12,777 nt of DNA, taken from the NCBI GenBank assembly GCA_020629335.1, contig JAHDDN010000119.1, positions 1 through 12,777 of the forward strand, given 5' to 3'. Each line of letters opens with the position of its first letter. Positions within the stretch are counted from its first letter, which is position 1. This DNA comes from Chitinophagales bacterium. Its GTDB lineage: Bacteria; Bacteroidota; Bacteroidia; Chitinophagales; UBA2359. This document shows, in pieces, positions 1 to 8,206 of this stretch. Under the pieces are notes generated by a model. That model worked only from the letters and a program-made list of their open reading frames with translations. It was not told where the DNA came from and did no database searches. The translations under genes and the position numbers were made by a program.

Positions 1-41
1 CATATTGATTTAGGCTTTGTTAAATAATTTGTGAAATGAAT

Positions 42-70
42 CTAAAAATATTTTTAGGTTCGTCTAAAAA
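42..70. promoter_or_regulatory. Palindromic operator, DtxR-box-like, three half-sites
   Basis: Three alternating half-sites are visible: CTAAAAA (42-48), TTTTTAG (51-57) and CTAAAAA (64-70). The first two form a perfect 16-bp palindrome (42-57). The second and third form a palindrome with a 6-nt centre, GTTCGT. The core TTAGGTTCGTCTAA (54-67) differs at two positions from TTAGGTTAGCCTAA, the first 14 positions of the classical DtxR/IdeR box as I remember it. The sites overlap the -33 region of the receptor promoter, as expected for repression. Symmetry and position are seen directly. Assignment to a DtxR/MntR-type iron or manganese regulator is inference. Confidence 0.45.
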
Positions 71-81
71 ACTTATCTTTG
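51..81 (+). promoter_or_regulatory. Promoter of the TonB-dependent receptor (Bacteroidota type)
   Basis: TATCTTTG at 74-81 is a full match to the Bacteroidota -7 element TAnnTTTG. The -33 region, 19 nt upstream at 51-54, reads TTTT against the consensus TTTG, so that half is weak. The start point would fall shortly after the -7 element, roughly 85-90, leaving a short AT-rich leader before the ATG at 112. The -33 region lies inside the palindromic operator described separately, so a bound repressor would block sigma-factor access. The match is by eye and the promoter is inferred. Confidence 0.55.
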
Positions 82-111
82 TTTAAACAAGTTCTATATC
101 AATAAATACTT

Positions 112-2424
112 ATGTCATTCAAACACACACTTTTAGCAGGATTTTTTTTAGTATTTAGTCTTTTTTCTTTTGCTCAAACAGCCTCTATTCAGGGGACTGT
201 AACAACGGAGGAAGGCGCTTTGGAGTTCGTCTCTATTTATTTAGAAGACACTTCTTTTGGTGCTTTAACTAATCAAAAAGGCAACTTTAGCATTGATGAT
301 ATTCCTTATGGCGACTATAAGGTGTTGACTTCTTATGTAGGCTATAAACCTATTGAGCAAACGATTACACTTAGTGCTGAAAAGCAGGCATTAGACTTAG
401 ATCTTAGCTTGACCGAAAAAACAATGGATTTAGATGCTATTGTGGTGACGGGTACTAAAACCTTTAAGAGACAAACTAATTCTCCAGTGATTGTCAATAT
501 TCTAAATAGTGAAACGCTGGACGATGTACAGGCTTGTAATTTATCGGAAGGCTTAAAGTTTCAGCCAGGTTTAAGGGTAGAAACGGATTGTCAGACTTGT
601 AATTATACGCAGCTAAGAATGAATGGCTTAGCAGGTGGTTATTCCCAAATATTAGTGAATGGTCGTCCGATCTTTAGTCCCTTGACTGGCCTATATGGAA
701 TGGAGCAATTGCCAGTGAATTTGATAGATCGAATTGAGGTGGTTAGAGGGGGCGGTTCTTCCCTTTACGGTTCAAGTGCAATTGGTGGTACGGTTAATGT
801 CATTACTAAATTGCCGAAAAAGAATAGTTATGAACTCAATTATAATTATCAAAATATCAATGGTCAAACGAGCGATAACCAAATATTAGGCAATGCCACT
901 TTAGTTAATAAAAATGATAATGCAGGTGTTTCCTTTTTCTTGAATAGAAGAGATAGAGGATTTTATGATCATAATGCCGATAATTATTCTGAAATTCCCT
1001 TGATTAAGAATACTTCTCTGGGAGCTAATCTATTTTTCCTACCTAAAGAGAATCAGAAATTGGAGTTGAGTGTCAGTAATCTCAATGAATATCGCTTTGG
1101 TGGAGAAATGACCGATGGACCAGCTCATTTAGCACAGCAATCGGAAGAAAGAACCCATCATGTATGGATGGCGAATGCAGATTATCAAATTAATTTTAAT
1201 AATGATCAATCTTCTATCATTACTTATCTCGCTTGGCAAAATACGGATAGAGAGCATTATACAGGTATTATTCCAGATGGGGGAGAGGACTTAGAAAATC
1301 ATTTTGAGAATCCGCCTTATGGTACTTCTGATGTCAGTACCTATAATATTGGCTTACAAATCAATCATCGTTTGAAGCATAGCTTATTGGGCACGAATGT
1401 GTTAACATTAGGGGCCGAGTATGTAGTGGATCAAGTATTTGATGATATTCCAGCTTACAATTATTTAATAGATCAAACGACCCAAAATTTAGGAGCATTC
1501 TTACAAAGTGATTGGGCAATTACTCCTAAACTGACATTATTAACAGGACTTAGAATGGATCAGCATAATTTGGTGGATCATTTAGTGTGGAGTCCAAGAG
1601 CTTCTTTATTATATAAATGGAAAGATAATACGCAATTTAGACTGAATTATGGGGCTGGTTTTAGAGCACCTCAAGCCTTTGATGCAGACTTACATATTGC
1701 CTTTGCTGGCGGTGGTATTTCTCGGGTATTACTTTCTCCAGAATTATCGTCTGAAAACTCCCAAAGTTTGAGTGGTTCTATTAATTACGACTTAGTAAGC
1801 GAGCGTTATGTAGCAGGATTTACTTTGGAAGGCTTTTATACCAAATTAAATGATGCTTTCTTTTTAGAACCTATAGGAGAAGATGAGTTTGGAGAGTTAT
1901 TTGAAAAACAGAATGGTCAAGCTGCTACTGTCCAAGGCATTACTTTAGAACTAAGAGCCAACTATGACCGAAAGCTGCAATTGGAAACAGGCTTCACCTT
2001 ACAACAAAGTCAATTTGAAAACAAAGTAGTTTATATAGAAGGTATAGCAGGCATTAATGAATTTATCAGAACACCTAAAGATTATGGTTTTGCGACATTG
2101 AGCTTTACTCCTAATCCTCAATTGAATGCTAATATCAACTATGTTTATACTGGGCAAATGAAGCTGCCTCACTTTGCAGGAGCTCCCAATCAATTGCTAG
2201 ATGAAATGATCACTACAGCATCGTTCCATGAATTGAGTGCTAAAGTAGGCTATACCATCAACTTACCCAAGCTAAAATCAAACATGGAGCTTTATACAGG
2301 TATCAAAAACATTTTCAATGCCTACCAAGATGAGTTTGATATAGGCAAAAATCGAGATAGTAATTTTGTCTATGGTCCAGCTCAGCCTCGAACATTTTTT
2401 GTTGGACTGAAGTTGAAGCAATAG
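112..2424 (+). CDS. TonB-dependent outer-membrane receptor, substrate unknown
   Basis: A 770-residue TonB-dependent receptor that should import a ligand across the outer membrane using energy from TonB-ExbBD. Residues 1-21 form a signal peptide with likely cleavage after SFA. Residues about 24-100 form a carboxypeptidase-regulatory-like beta-sandwich typical of Bacteroidota receptors. LDAIVVTGT near 107-115 is a TonB-box-like segment. The plug follows at about 120-235, with NGRPIFSPLTGLYGMEQLP and the hallmark IDRIEVVRGGGSSLYGSSAIGGTVNVI. The rest is the 22-strand barrel, ending RTFFVGLKLKQ. The plug holds a CxxC pair (C160, C163) directly before YTQLRMNG. As I recall, a Bacteroidota receptor subfamily shares this CxTCNYTQ signature, with no agreed substrate. 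No SusD-like partner lies beside it, which argues against a glycan-uptake SusC. The DtxR-like operator favours iron, haem or another metal ligand. The gene looks intact and converges on the peptidase gene with a 4-nt gap. Confidence 0.9.
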   Translation: MSFKHTLLAGFFLVFSLFSFAQTASIQGTVTTEEGALEFVSIYLEDTSFGALTNQKGNFSIDDIPYGDYKVLTSYVGYKPIEQTITLSAEKQALDLDLSLTEKTMDLDAIVVTGTKTFKRQTNSPVIVNILNSETLDDVQACNLSEGLKFQPGLRVETDCQTCNYTQLRMNGLAGGYSQILVNGRPIFSPLTGLYGMEQLPVNLIDRIEVVRGGGSSLYGSSAIGGTVNVITKLPKKNSYELNYNYQNINGQTSDNQILGNATLVNKNDNAGVSFFLNRRDRGFYDHNADNYSEIPLIKNTSLGANLFFLPKENQKLELSVSNLNEYRFGGEMTDGPAHLAQQSEERTHHVWMANADYQINFNNDQSSIITYLAWQNTDREHYTGIIPDGGEDLENHFENPPYGTSDVSTYNIGLQINHRLKHSLLGTNVLTLGAEYVVDQVFDDIPAYNYLIDQTTQNLGAFLQSDWAITPKLTLLTGLRMDQHNLVDHLVWSPRASLLYKWKDNTQFRLNYGAGFRAPQAFDADLHIAFAGGGISRVLLSPELSSENSQSLSGSINYDLVSERYVAGFTLEGFYTKLNDAFFLEPIGEDEFGELFEKQNGQAATVQGITLELRANYDRKLQLETGFTLQQSQFENKVVYIEGIAGINEFIRTPKDYGFATLSFTPNPQLNANINYVYTGQMKLPHFAGAPNQLLDEMITTASFHELSAKVGYTINLPKLKSNMELYTGIKNIFNAYQDEFDIGKNRDSNFVYGPAQPRTFFVGLKLKQ

Positions 2425-2428
2425 AATA

Positions 2429-5400
2429 TTAAAAACTCAAATTCCTCAATTGCTCTAATATGCTGAAGCTTCTTAGATCAAGGGTAAAGAAGATTCGCTC
2501 ATACCATTCACCTCGATTTAGTTTGACTGTATTTTCCAATGCATCACTATAGACAATTGGGAAGTGAAGTGCTAGGCGATTCGGAATAAATTCAAGCGAG
2601 ACTCCCGCATCCCATTGGAATGTGTTAAATAAATCAATGCTGATATCTGGCTCATACACATAGGCTACATCCGCAAATAGCTTAATGAAATTAGGCACAC
2701 TCACCTTCCCAGACTTTATACCAAAGCTTGGAATAGGCGTACTGAGATTCAAGGCGAAAAGTCCGTGTGTAGAAGCAATGGGCAAATTCATTCTGAAGCC
2801 GCCCTGTTCTTGTATGACCTGATTAAGTGCAAATTGCTCCCCAAAAGTTTCCGCATTATGTGGAACAGTAGTTCGATGTAGATAAAGCTCCTCGTAAGCA
2901 TAATCAGTTCGGGCAGTTTTGCTCAATCCGATTTGATGTATGCGTTTTCCTTGCACACTATTATTATAAGGATAATAGCCTCCGTATAGGCGAATATTCA
3001 TACTTTTCTGGCGGTCGTAATTAATACGCAAATTGGCTTCTAAGCTTGTCAACAAAAAATCATCCCCTTGTTGTAGTGAAAGGCTATAACTGAAAGGATT
3101 GAGCAGCTTTTTATTTCGATGCTCATATCTAAGTTCATTCATGTAGTAATTAGCATAGAGTGAAGGATTATTATGAGCACCATTTGAGCAATATTGTGTA
3201 GGATCAGTGAGTGCTTCGTCACAAACTGCTAAGCCCTTTTCTTTAAAAATTTGGGTATGACTCAAAGTGATGCTTCGACTCACTTTAGAACGTGCATAAG
3301 GCTTTGCTAATTCAAATGTTACACTTGGGTTAATCCTATAATAACTGATGGCTTTTCGATCCAATACCACTTTATCTTGAGATAGAGAATCGATTGCCTT
3401 AATCCCATGTTCATTGTAGAATTCAGAAAAAGAGGAAGCGGCCACTTTTATTTTGACTTTATCAAATGCTTTGTTTGGATAGATATTATAGGCAATATTT
3501 CCTGTGCCGACTAAACTTTTACTATCAAAGGCATACATAGGAGCTAAGGTATATTCTAATTTTTTACTAGGGAAAACTGAGTTATAAAAACCCAGCCCCA
3601 ACATAAAAGAATCATGATAATTCCAACCTCCGATAGGAGAGAAGAATATCTGGTTTCTATCCTCTCTTTCTAACTCACCCAATAGACGGAATCTAAGGGG
3701 CTTCATCTTAGGAAATAAGCCATTATATCTGATGCTGTTATTTTGTCTGTTATACTCAGGCATTGCATGTATAGCATCTATTTCATAAGCATCATAATCG
3801 CCACTTGGGAAAGGGATTTTTTCCTTGCCACCAAAGGGCGGATACCAAAGCGTTTCTACTATCTTTCCATCCTTGATCGCTGATACCGAATAAGGTCCTT
3901 TAATATTTTTGACCTTCGTTTTTACTTCTATTTCATCGTAAGGATTACCCGCAATATCTTTAGATTTTTTATGCACTTTGCAGATATGAAAATCAACATG
4001 ATTTTTCGTATCCAATAACTCATCAAAAAACCAATCTAAATACTTTCCACTTTCCTTTTCAAAGACATTTCTAATATCCTCAGGTTGAGGATGTTTATAC
4101 TTGAAAGACTTAAAATACTGCTGCATAATTCGATCAAATTCTTTTCGCCCTAAATATTGTTCTAAATAATAAAGTGAATGAGAAGCCTTACCATAAACAA
4201 TGGTGCCATAGTTGATATTTAGGTAGTCAGCAGAAGGAGCTTGAAGTGCTTGATGTTGATTTTTTCGCTCTGTTAAAAGAGCTTGTGTTCTATTAAAATC
4301 TTGTCTACTAAAACCATCTAAACCGATTAGTTTAGCTAATTGCTCGTTGCCGCCTATTGATTCAGCTACGGTATTTTTATCAGGATATTTTTCTGTTAAA
4401 TATCGAGCCTCATATAGTGAATTAACGCCTTCATCCATCCAAGGGAAATCCCGTTCATTAGAGCCTAAGATGCCGTAAAACCAGTTATGGCCTACCTCGT
4501 GTACAATGACTGTTTCCAGAAGAATAGGCGTTCTCGATTTGCCAATGACCGTAATCATTGGATACTCCATACCAGCTCCAGCACTCAATGCACTCTGTAC
4601 AGCTGTAACATGCTCATAAGGATATTCACCTATCCAAACGGAATAGGCTAATGTCCCGTGATTAATATATTCGATGCTTTTTTTCCACAAGTCAGCTTCT
4701 TCATTAGTAAACATGGCCCAAGAAGTAACTCTTCTATCTGAAGGCATCGTAATTTCTCCCTTTAATACATGAAAACGTTTATCCGCAAACCAAGCAAAAT
4801 CATGTATATTATCCTGTTTGTATTGAATCGTCTTCATTTCTTTATCAGAAGCAGGAAAACTATTATCTGATGGGAATGTTTCTATTTTGGCGGTTTCCTC
4901 AGCTTTCGCACTTAGCCAATCTAATTCTGCTTGATTTTGAAGGACTCCAGTAGCCCCAACCACATAATTCTTAGGTAAAGTAATCGTCACATCAAAAGAT
5001 CCATATTCCGAATAAAATTCTCCTTGATCTAAGTAGGGCATCTGGTGCCAGCCATCTTTATCGTACACTGCTGGTTTAGGATACCATTGCGTAATTTGAT
5101 AGGATTGATCGACATGGCCTAAACGAGAAAAACTTTTAGGAATTTTAACCTTAAAAGGAGTCGTCAAACTAATCTTTTCTCCACTCTTAAGCGGCTCATT
5201 CAATATCAGCTTCGCAATATCGGGATGAGTATCATCTATCTCCAAAACCAAAGATTTACCATTTCCCTCAAAAGCTAAGTCTGATATATAGCCTTTATCC
5301 TCCTTAGGAGCATAATAATACTTAGCACTGCCATTCTCTAATTGTTGCTTTGCAAATGCCGTATTATAAGCCGAATAAGCATTTGGCCATAAGTGCATAT

Positions 5401-5605
5401 AAATAAAGCTTAAATCATCAGGCGAATGATTCGTGTATGCTAACTCCAAATCAGCCTCCAATGTATGCAATGTATCATTGAGAGTGGCATTAATTTTATA
5501 ATGAACCTCTTGCTGCCAATAATCAGCAGTATAACTATCTTGACCAAATAAGCTGATACAAGAAAGTGCGAGTAGTAGAATGTTAAGCTGAATGAATTTG
5601 AACAT
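2429..5605 (-). CDS. Secreted M1-family metallopeptidase with C-terminal outer-membrane beta-barrel
   Basis: A 1058-residue zinc aminopeptidase-like protein. An N-terminal signal peptide probably ends at LFG/QD (residue 21). The catalytic region holds GAGMEYP at 343-349, the M1 exopeptidase motif (GAMEN in classical members). The zinc site is HEVGH at 369-373 with the third ligand E392, exact HExxH-x18-E spacing, and Y471 in NYGTIVYGKAS is the likely transition-state tyrosine. A beta-rich linker follows to about 640. From about 650 to the end the protein has alternating aromatic and polar strands and closes with FSILEQLRNLSF, whose terminal phenylalanine is typical of barrels folded by BamA. 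Usual M1 enzymes are about 600-900 residues, so the extra 400 residues fit a barrel anchoring the enzyme at the outer membrane. The start codon is preceded by AGAGGA, a possible ribosome site. Peptidase assignment is firm; barrel and location are inferred from sequence pattern. Confidence 0.88.
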   Translation of the reverse strand: MFKFIQLNILLLALSCISLFGQDSYTADYWQQEVHYKINATLNDTLHTLEADLELAYTNHSPDDLSFIYMHLWPNAYSAYNTAFAKQQLENGSAKYYYAPKEDKGYISDLAFEGNGKSLVLEIDDTHPDIAKLILNEPLKSGEKISLTTPFKVKIPKSFSRLGHVDQSYQITQWYPKPAVYDKDGWHQMPYLDQGEFYSEYGSFDVTITLPKNYVVGATGVLQNQAELDWLSAKAEETAKIETFPSDNSFPASDKEMKTIQYKQDNIHDFAWFADKRFHVLKGEITMPSDRRVTSWAMFTNEEADLWKKSIEYINHGTLAYSVWIGEYPYEHVTAVQSALSAGAGMEYPMITVIGKSRTPILLETVIVHEVGHNWFYGILGSNERDFPWMDEGVNSLYEARYLTEKYPDKNTVAESIGGNEQLAKLIGLDGFSRQDFNRTQALLTERKNQHQALQAPSADYLNINYGTIVYGKASHSLYYLEQYLGRKEFDRIMQQYFKSFKYKHPQPEDIRNVFEKESGKYLDWFFDELLDTKNHVDFHICKVHKKSKDIAGNPYDEIEVKTKVKNIKGPYSVSAIKDGKIVETLWYPPFGGKEKIPFPSGDYDAYEIDAIHAMPEYNRQNNSIRYNGLFPKMKPLRFRLLGELEREDRNQIFFSPIGGWNYHDSFMLGLGFYNSVFPSKKLEYTLAPMYAFDSKSLVGTGNIAYNIYPNKAFDKVKIKVAASSFSEFYNEHGIKAIDSLSQDKVVLDRKAISYYRINPSVTFELAKPYARSKVSRSITLSHTQIFKEKGLAVCDEALTDPTQYCSNGAHNNPSLYANYYMNELRYEHRNKKLLNPFSYSLSLQQGDDFLLTSLEANLRINYDRQKSMNIRLYGGYYPYNNSVQGKRIHQIGLSKTARTDYAYEELYLHRTTVPHNAETFGEQFALNQVIQEQGGFRMNLPIASTHGLFALNLSTPIPSFGIKSGKVSVPNFIKLFADVAYVYEPDISIDLFNTFQWDAGVSLEFIPNRLALHFPIVYSDALENTVKLNRGEWYERIFFTLDLRSFSILEQLRNLSF

Positions 5606-5932
5606 GATCCTCTTATTTTAGGATGTTTTTGGAATAATTAAGTGATTTCTCCCATTTTTAGGAGCTTAATGCGGGCAAGATACGGGATTTCGTCAAAATT
5701 GATTGGATAATTCCGTCATAATGACTTAACTTAGTAATTCGTTTGTGAAAAGTCCACCCATTTTTCGCTAAACAAGTTCCAAAACTTAATTTATGAAAAC
5801 AGTTATACTAACCCCATTAACGCCATTTATCAAGATGAATAATCAATCAACAGGCTAAGTCGAGTTAACTCAAAACAGTCTTTTTATTGATTAATTTACT
5901 TAAGCCATTATGGCTTATAAACTTGAGAAAAT
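5606..5932. other. Divergent intergenic region between peptidase and TPR genes
   Basis: These 327 nt should hold both promoters. I find no full TTTG/TAnnTTTG pair in either direction. The best minus-strand candidate is TATCTTG (complement of 5676-5682), one T short of the -7 consensus and without a TTTG at the right distance. A 10-bp perfect palindrome GAGTTAACTC lies at 5862-5871, and a second palindrome at 5901-5917 is listed separately. A 21-codon open frame at 5793-5858 has no supporting ribosome site or recognisable product and is not called. No tRNA or other RNA gene is visible. Confidence 0.5.
5901..5917. repeat. Short palindrome in the TPR gene leader
   Basis: TAAGCCAT (5901-5908) and ATGGCTTA (5910-5917) are exact inverted copies around a single T. 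The palindrome ends 15 nt before the ATG of the TPR gene. A one-base loop cannot form a normal RNA hairpin, so a dimeric protein operator is more likely than an RNA structure. No regulator can be named, and the motif could be chance in AT-rich sequence. Confidence 0.35.
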
Positions 5933-7363
5933 ATGGCCTACAGAGATAGAAATTATGATGAGTTTCTAGGTAAAGAAGAATTAGAAGCCTTAGTGGTTGC
6001 TTTTGAAGATAAACTAGCTAATAATGAGAGTTTCTTCTACGAATTTGGTAGCTACGAACGCATCATAGAATATTATGAAGGGAAATTTGAATTTGACAAA
6101 GCGCATTCAGTCGTTGAGTATGCTTTAGAACAACATCCCTTCTCTGCCTCCTTCCTGATTAAAAAAGCACAATTCTTATTCGAAGATAGACAAGATGCAC
6201 AAGCATTAGAACTATTAGACAAAGCCATTGTATTGGATTGTTCAGAGCTAAGTATATTCTATTTACGCTCAGAAATCTATACTTATACTGGACGTTATGA
6301 TGATGCGCTTGAAGCATTAGAAACTGCGTTGAACATAGCAGATAAAGACGAACATAAAGATATATATATCGCTTTGTCTGAGGTATATGAGGATATGGAA
6401 AGCCCTGCTGAAACAATGGAATACCTTGAGTATGCCATAGAAGCAGATCCATTCTGTGAAGATGCATTAAATCGTTATCTATATTGTGTAGATGTGAATA
6501 TGCTTCAGTATCAAGCAATTCCTTTTCTAGAAAAAATGTTAGACAAAGCACCATACTCTTATGTGGCTTGGTTTAACTTAGGCAATGCTTACTTTGCCAT
6601 TGAAAAATACGAAGAATCCATTGACGCTTACGAATTTGCAATCGCCATTAAGGACGATTTTGAAATCGCAGTTAGAGAATGTGGAGATGCTTACTTTAAA
6701 TTAGAACTATATGAGAAAGCATCCGAGTATTATATGGATGCTGCACAAGTCTATGAAATAGACGATCACCTTTGTTGTGCCATCGCTAAATGCAAGTATG
6801 CCTTACAAGAAATAAATGAAGCGATCAAATTTCTAAAACAAGCAGTAGAAATGGACCCTCATTGTGATGAAGCCTTCTTTTTATTAGGCAATATATTTAG
6901 CTATGAAGGAGCCTATACTAAAGCGATCTCATTTTATGAAAATGCCATTGCATTAGTACCTACTAATCATGAGTATCTTTATATCACAGCGAAATTATAC
7001 CTCTACATTGAAGATCATGCTTCCGCAGAGGATTTATTCATTAAAGCCATCAATTTGGATAATAATCCAATGGAATATTGGATGGGCTTAATGGACTGCT
7101 ATATGGATGTAGAAATGTACCCCTTAGTAAAAGAATGTATAGAGAAAGCAATAGACTTAATTGGCTATAATGCAACGCTTTATTACTATGAAGCTGCCAG
7201 TAATTTTGCGATGGGTAATACTCAAGAGGGAATGCTTTGTTTCCAACAAGCACTGCTAGAAGATTATCCTTCTCACACACTTATTTTTGATTTATTACCT
7301 CGTTTAGAAGAAAATAAAGATATTTGCGCCGTAATTGAACAATACGGCAATGATGAATTTTAA
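5933..7363 (+). CDS. Cytoplasmic TPR-repeat protein upstream of ComA-family synthase
   Basis: A 476-residue, strongly acidic protein made almost wholly of tetratricopeptide repeats. The clearest units are about 210-243 (WFNLGNAYFAIEKYEESIDAYEFAI), 312-345 (FFLLGNIFSYEGAYTKAISFYENAI) and 346-379. Weaker units fill about 35-205 and 380-445, giving roughly eleven or twelve. It has no signal peptide and no membrane segment, so it should be a cytoplasmic scaffold or adaptor; TPRs bind peptides or proteins rather than catalyse. The stop codon overlaps the start of the ComA-family gene by 11 nt, so the two are co-transcribed and probably translationally coupled. I recall the same TPR-ComA pairing in other Bacteroidota, often with shikimate dehydrogenase and DUF368 genes, which are absent here. 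The fold is certain; the partner and role are unknown. Confidence 0.85.
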   Translation: MAYRDRNYDEFLGKEELEALVVAFEDKLANNESFFYEFGSYERIIEYYEGKFEFDKAHSVVEYALEQHPFSASFLIKKAQFLFEDRQDAQALELLDKAIVLDCSELSIFYLRSEIYTYTGRYDDALEALETALNIADKDEHKDIYIALSEVYEDMESPAETMEYLEYAIEADPFCEDALNRYLYCVDVNMLQYQAIPFLEKMLDKAPYSYVAWFNLGNAYFAIEKYEESIDAYEFAIAIKDDFEIAVRECGDAYFKLELYEKASEYYMDAAQVYEIDDHLCCAIAKCKYALQEINEAIKFLKQAVEMDPHCDEAFFLLGNIFSYEGAYTKAISFYENAIALVPTNHEYLYITAKLYLYIEDHASAEDLFIKAINLDNNPMEYWMGLMDCYMDVEMYPLVKECIEKAIDLIGYNATLYYYEAASNFAMGNTQEGMLCFQQALLEDYPSHTLIFDLLPRLEENKDICAVIEQYGNDEF

Positions 7364-8126
7364 CTTAACACATTTACCTGAACGTACCACAAAGCCCAGA
7401 AAAGATGGGATCAATATGGTCATGGACAAAGGCCTTAGCCTTAGAGAAGCAGAAGATATGCTCTCTGTCTCAGCAGATTATATTGATATCATCAAATTGG
7501 GTTTTGGTACCTCGGTAATCTATCCTAAATTGGAGGAAAAACTCCAATTCTACCGCAATAATAATATCCCTTATTACTTCGGCGGTACACTATTTGAAGC
7601 CTTTATCGTCAGAAATCAATTTGATGACTACCTGCGCTTAATAGACAAACATCAACTAACTTATGTGGAAGTCTCTGACGGCTCCCTGGAATTAGAGCAT
7701 GATCGCAAGTGCCAATATATTTCAGAAGTCGCCAAACATACCAGAGTCCTTTCTGAAGTAGGCTCCAAAGATGCAGAGAAAATTATGCCTCCCTACATCT
7801 GGATCAAACTCATGAAAGCAGAACTGGAAGCTGGTGCAGAGATGGTTATAGCAGAAGCCCGTGAAAGCGGTACCGTAGGCATCTACAGAGGAACAGGTGA
7901 AGTCCGCTCAGGCTTAGTAGAAGAAATCTTAACCCAAATTCCAAAAGAAAAGATCCTTTGGGAAGCACCAAAAAAAGCACAACAAGTCTGGTTTATCAAA
8001 CTATTAGGAAGCAATGTCAACCTAGGTAATATCGCTCCCAATGATGTGATTCCACTGGAAACTTTGCGCTTAGGACTAAGAGGGGATACCTTCAGCTATT
8101 TCCTTCCAAAAGAGTTATTGGGTTAA
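7353..8126 (+). CDS. comA: Phosphosulfolactate synthase (ComA family)
   Basis: A 257-residue TIM-barrel enzyme of the ComA family, which adds sulfite to phosphoenolpyruvate to give (2R)-phospho-3-sulfolactate. Family features visible are ERTTKPRKDGINMVMDKGL at the N-terminus, DIIKLGFGTS, YFGGTLFEAF, YVEVSDGSLE, LSEVGSKD and a C-terminal LRLGLRGDTF. I place the start at the ATG at 7353 (MNFNLTHLPERTTKPR). A longer reading from TTG at 7335 would add six residues with no family likeness, and ATG at 7350 adds one. The chosen start overlaps the TPR stop by 11 nt. In methanogens this is the first step of coenzyme M synthesis. Bacteroidota are not known to make coenzyme M, so the product here may feed sulfolactate or another sulfonate; a link to sulfonolipids is speculation. 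The other pathway genes (phosphatase, dehydrogenase) are not in this window. The family call is firm; the pathway is unknown. Confidence 0.88.
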   Translation: MNFNLTHLPERTTKPRKDGINMVMDKGLSLREAEDMLSVSADYIDIIKLGFGTSVIYPKLEEKLQFYRNNNIPYYFGGTLFEAFIVRNQFDDYLRLIDKHQLTYVEVSDGSLELEHDRKCQYISEVAKHTRVLSEVGSKDAEKIMPPYIWIKLMKAELEAGAEMVIAEARESGTVGIYRGTGEVRSGLVEEILTQIPKEKILWEAPKKAQQVWFIKLLGSNVNLGNIAPNDVIPLETLRLGLRGDTFSYFLPKELLG

Positions 8127-8200
8127 TTAGTATATTAGTTAATTGGTGTATTAGTAGATTCTTGATCTAATACACCAATTAACTAATACACTCAATTAGG
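8127..8200. repeat. Perfect 20-bp hairpin built from an 8-nt periodic motif, after comA
   Basis: The arms at 8135-8154 and 8167-8186 are perfect reverse complements over 20 nt with a 12-nt loop. Outside them, 8123-8134 and 8187-8198 pair imperfectly, lengthening the stem to about 30 bp. The left side is an 8-nt series: TTAGTATA, TTAGTTAA, TTGGTGTA, TTAGTAGA (8127-8158). The stem begins 8 nt after the comA stop, so it could end or stabilise the TPR-comA transcript. It lacks a T-run directly after the right arm and is AT-rich, so it is not a classical intrinsic terminator. Confidence 0.7.
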
Positions 8201-8206
8201 GGCTTC

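Noticed and set aside
1999..2193. A 64-codon minus-strand frame inside the receptor gene
   Set aside because: It is antisense to conserved barrel coding sequence, with no domain or signal of its own.
5555..5605. Lipoprotein signal (LALSC, residues 12-16) in the M1 peptidase
   Set aside because: The residues before the cysteine do not fit the usual lipobox well, and cleavage at LFG/QD by signal peptidase I is more plausible. A C-terminal barrel would also make a lipid anchor unnecessary.
5793..5858. A 21-codon open frame (MKTVILTPLTPFIKMNNQSTG) before the TPR gene
   Set aside because: It has no clear ribosome-binding signal, no known family and no leader-peptide codon run, and frames this short are expected by chance.
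6159..6554. A 131-codon minus-strand frame inside the TPR gene
   Set aside because: It lies antisense within a well-supported coding gene and its product, rich in His, Leu and Tyr, looks like the reverse reading of acidic TPR codons.
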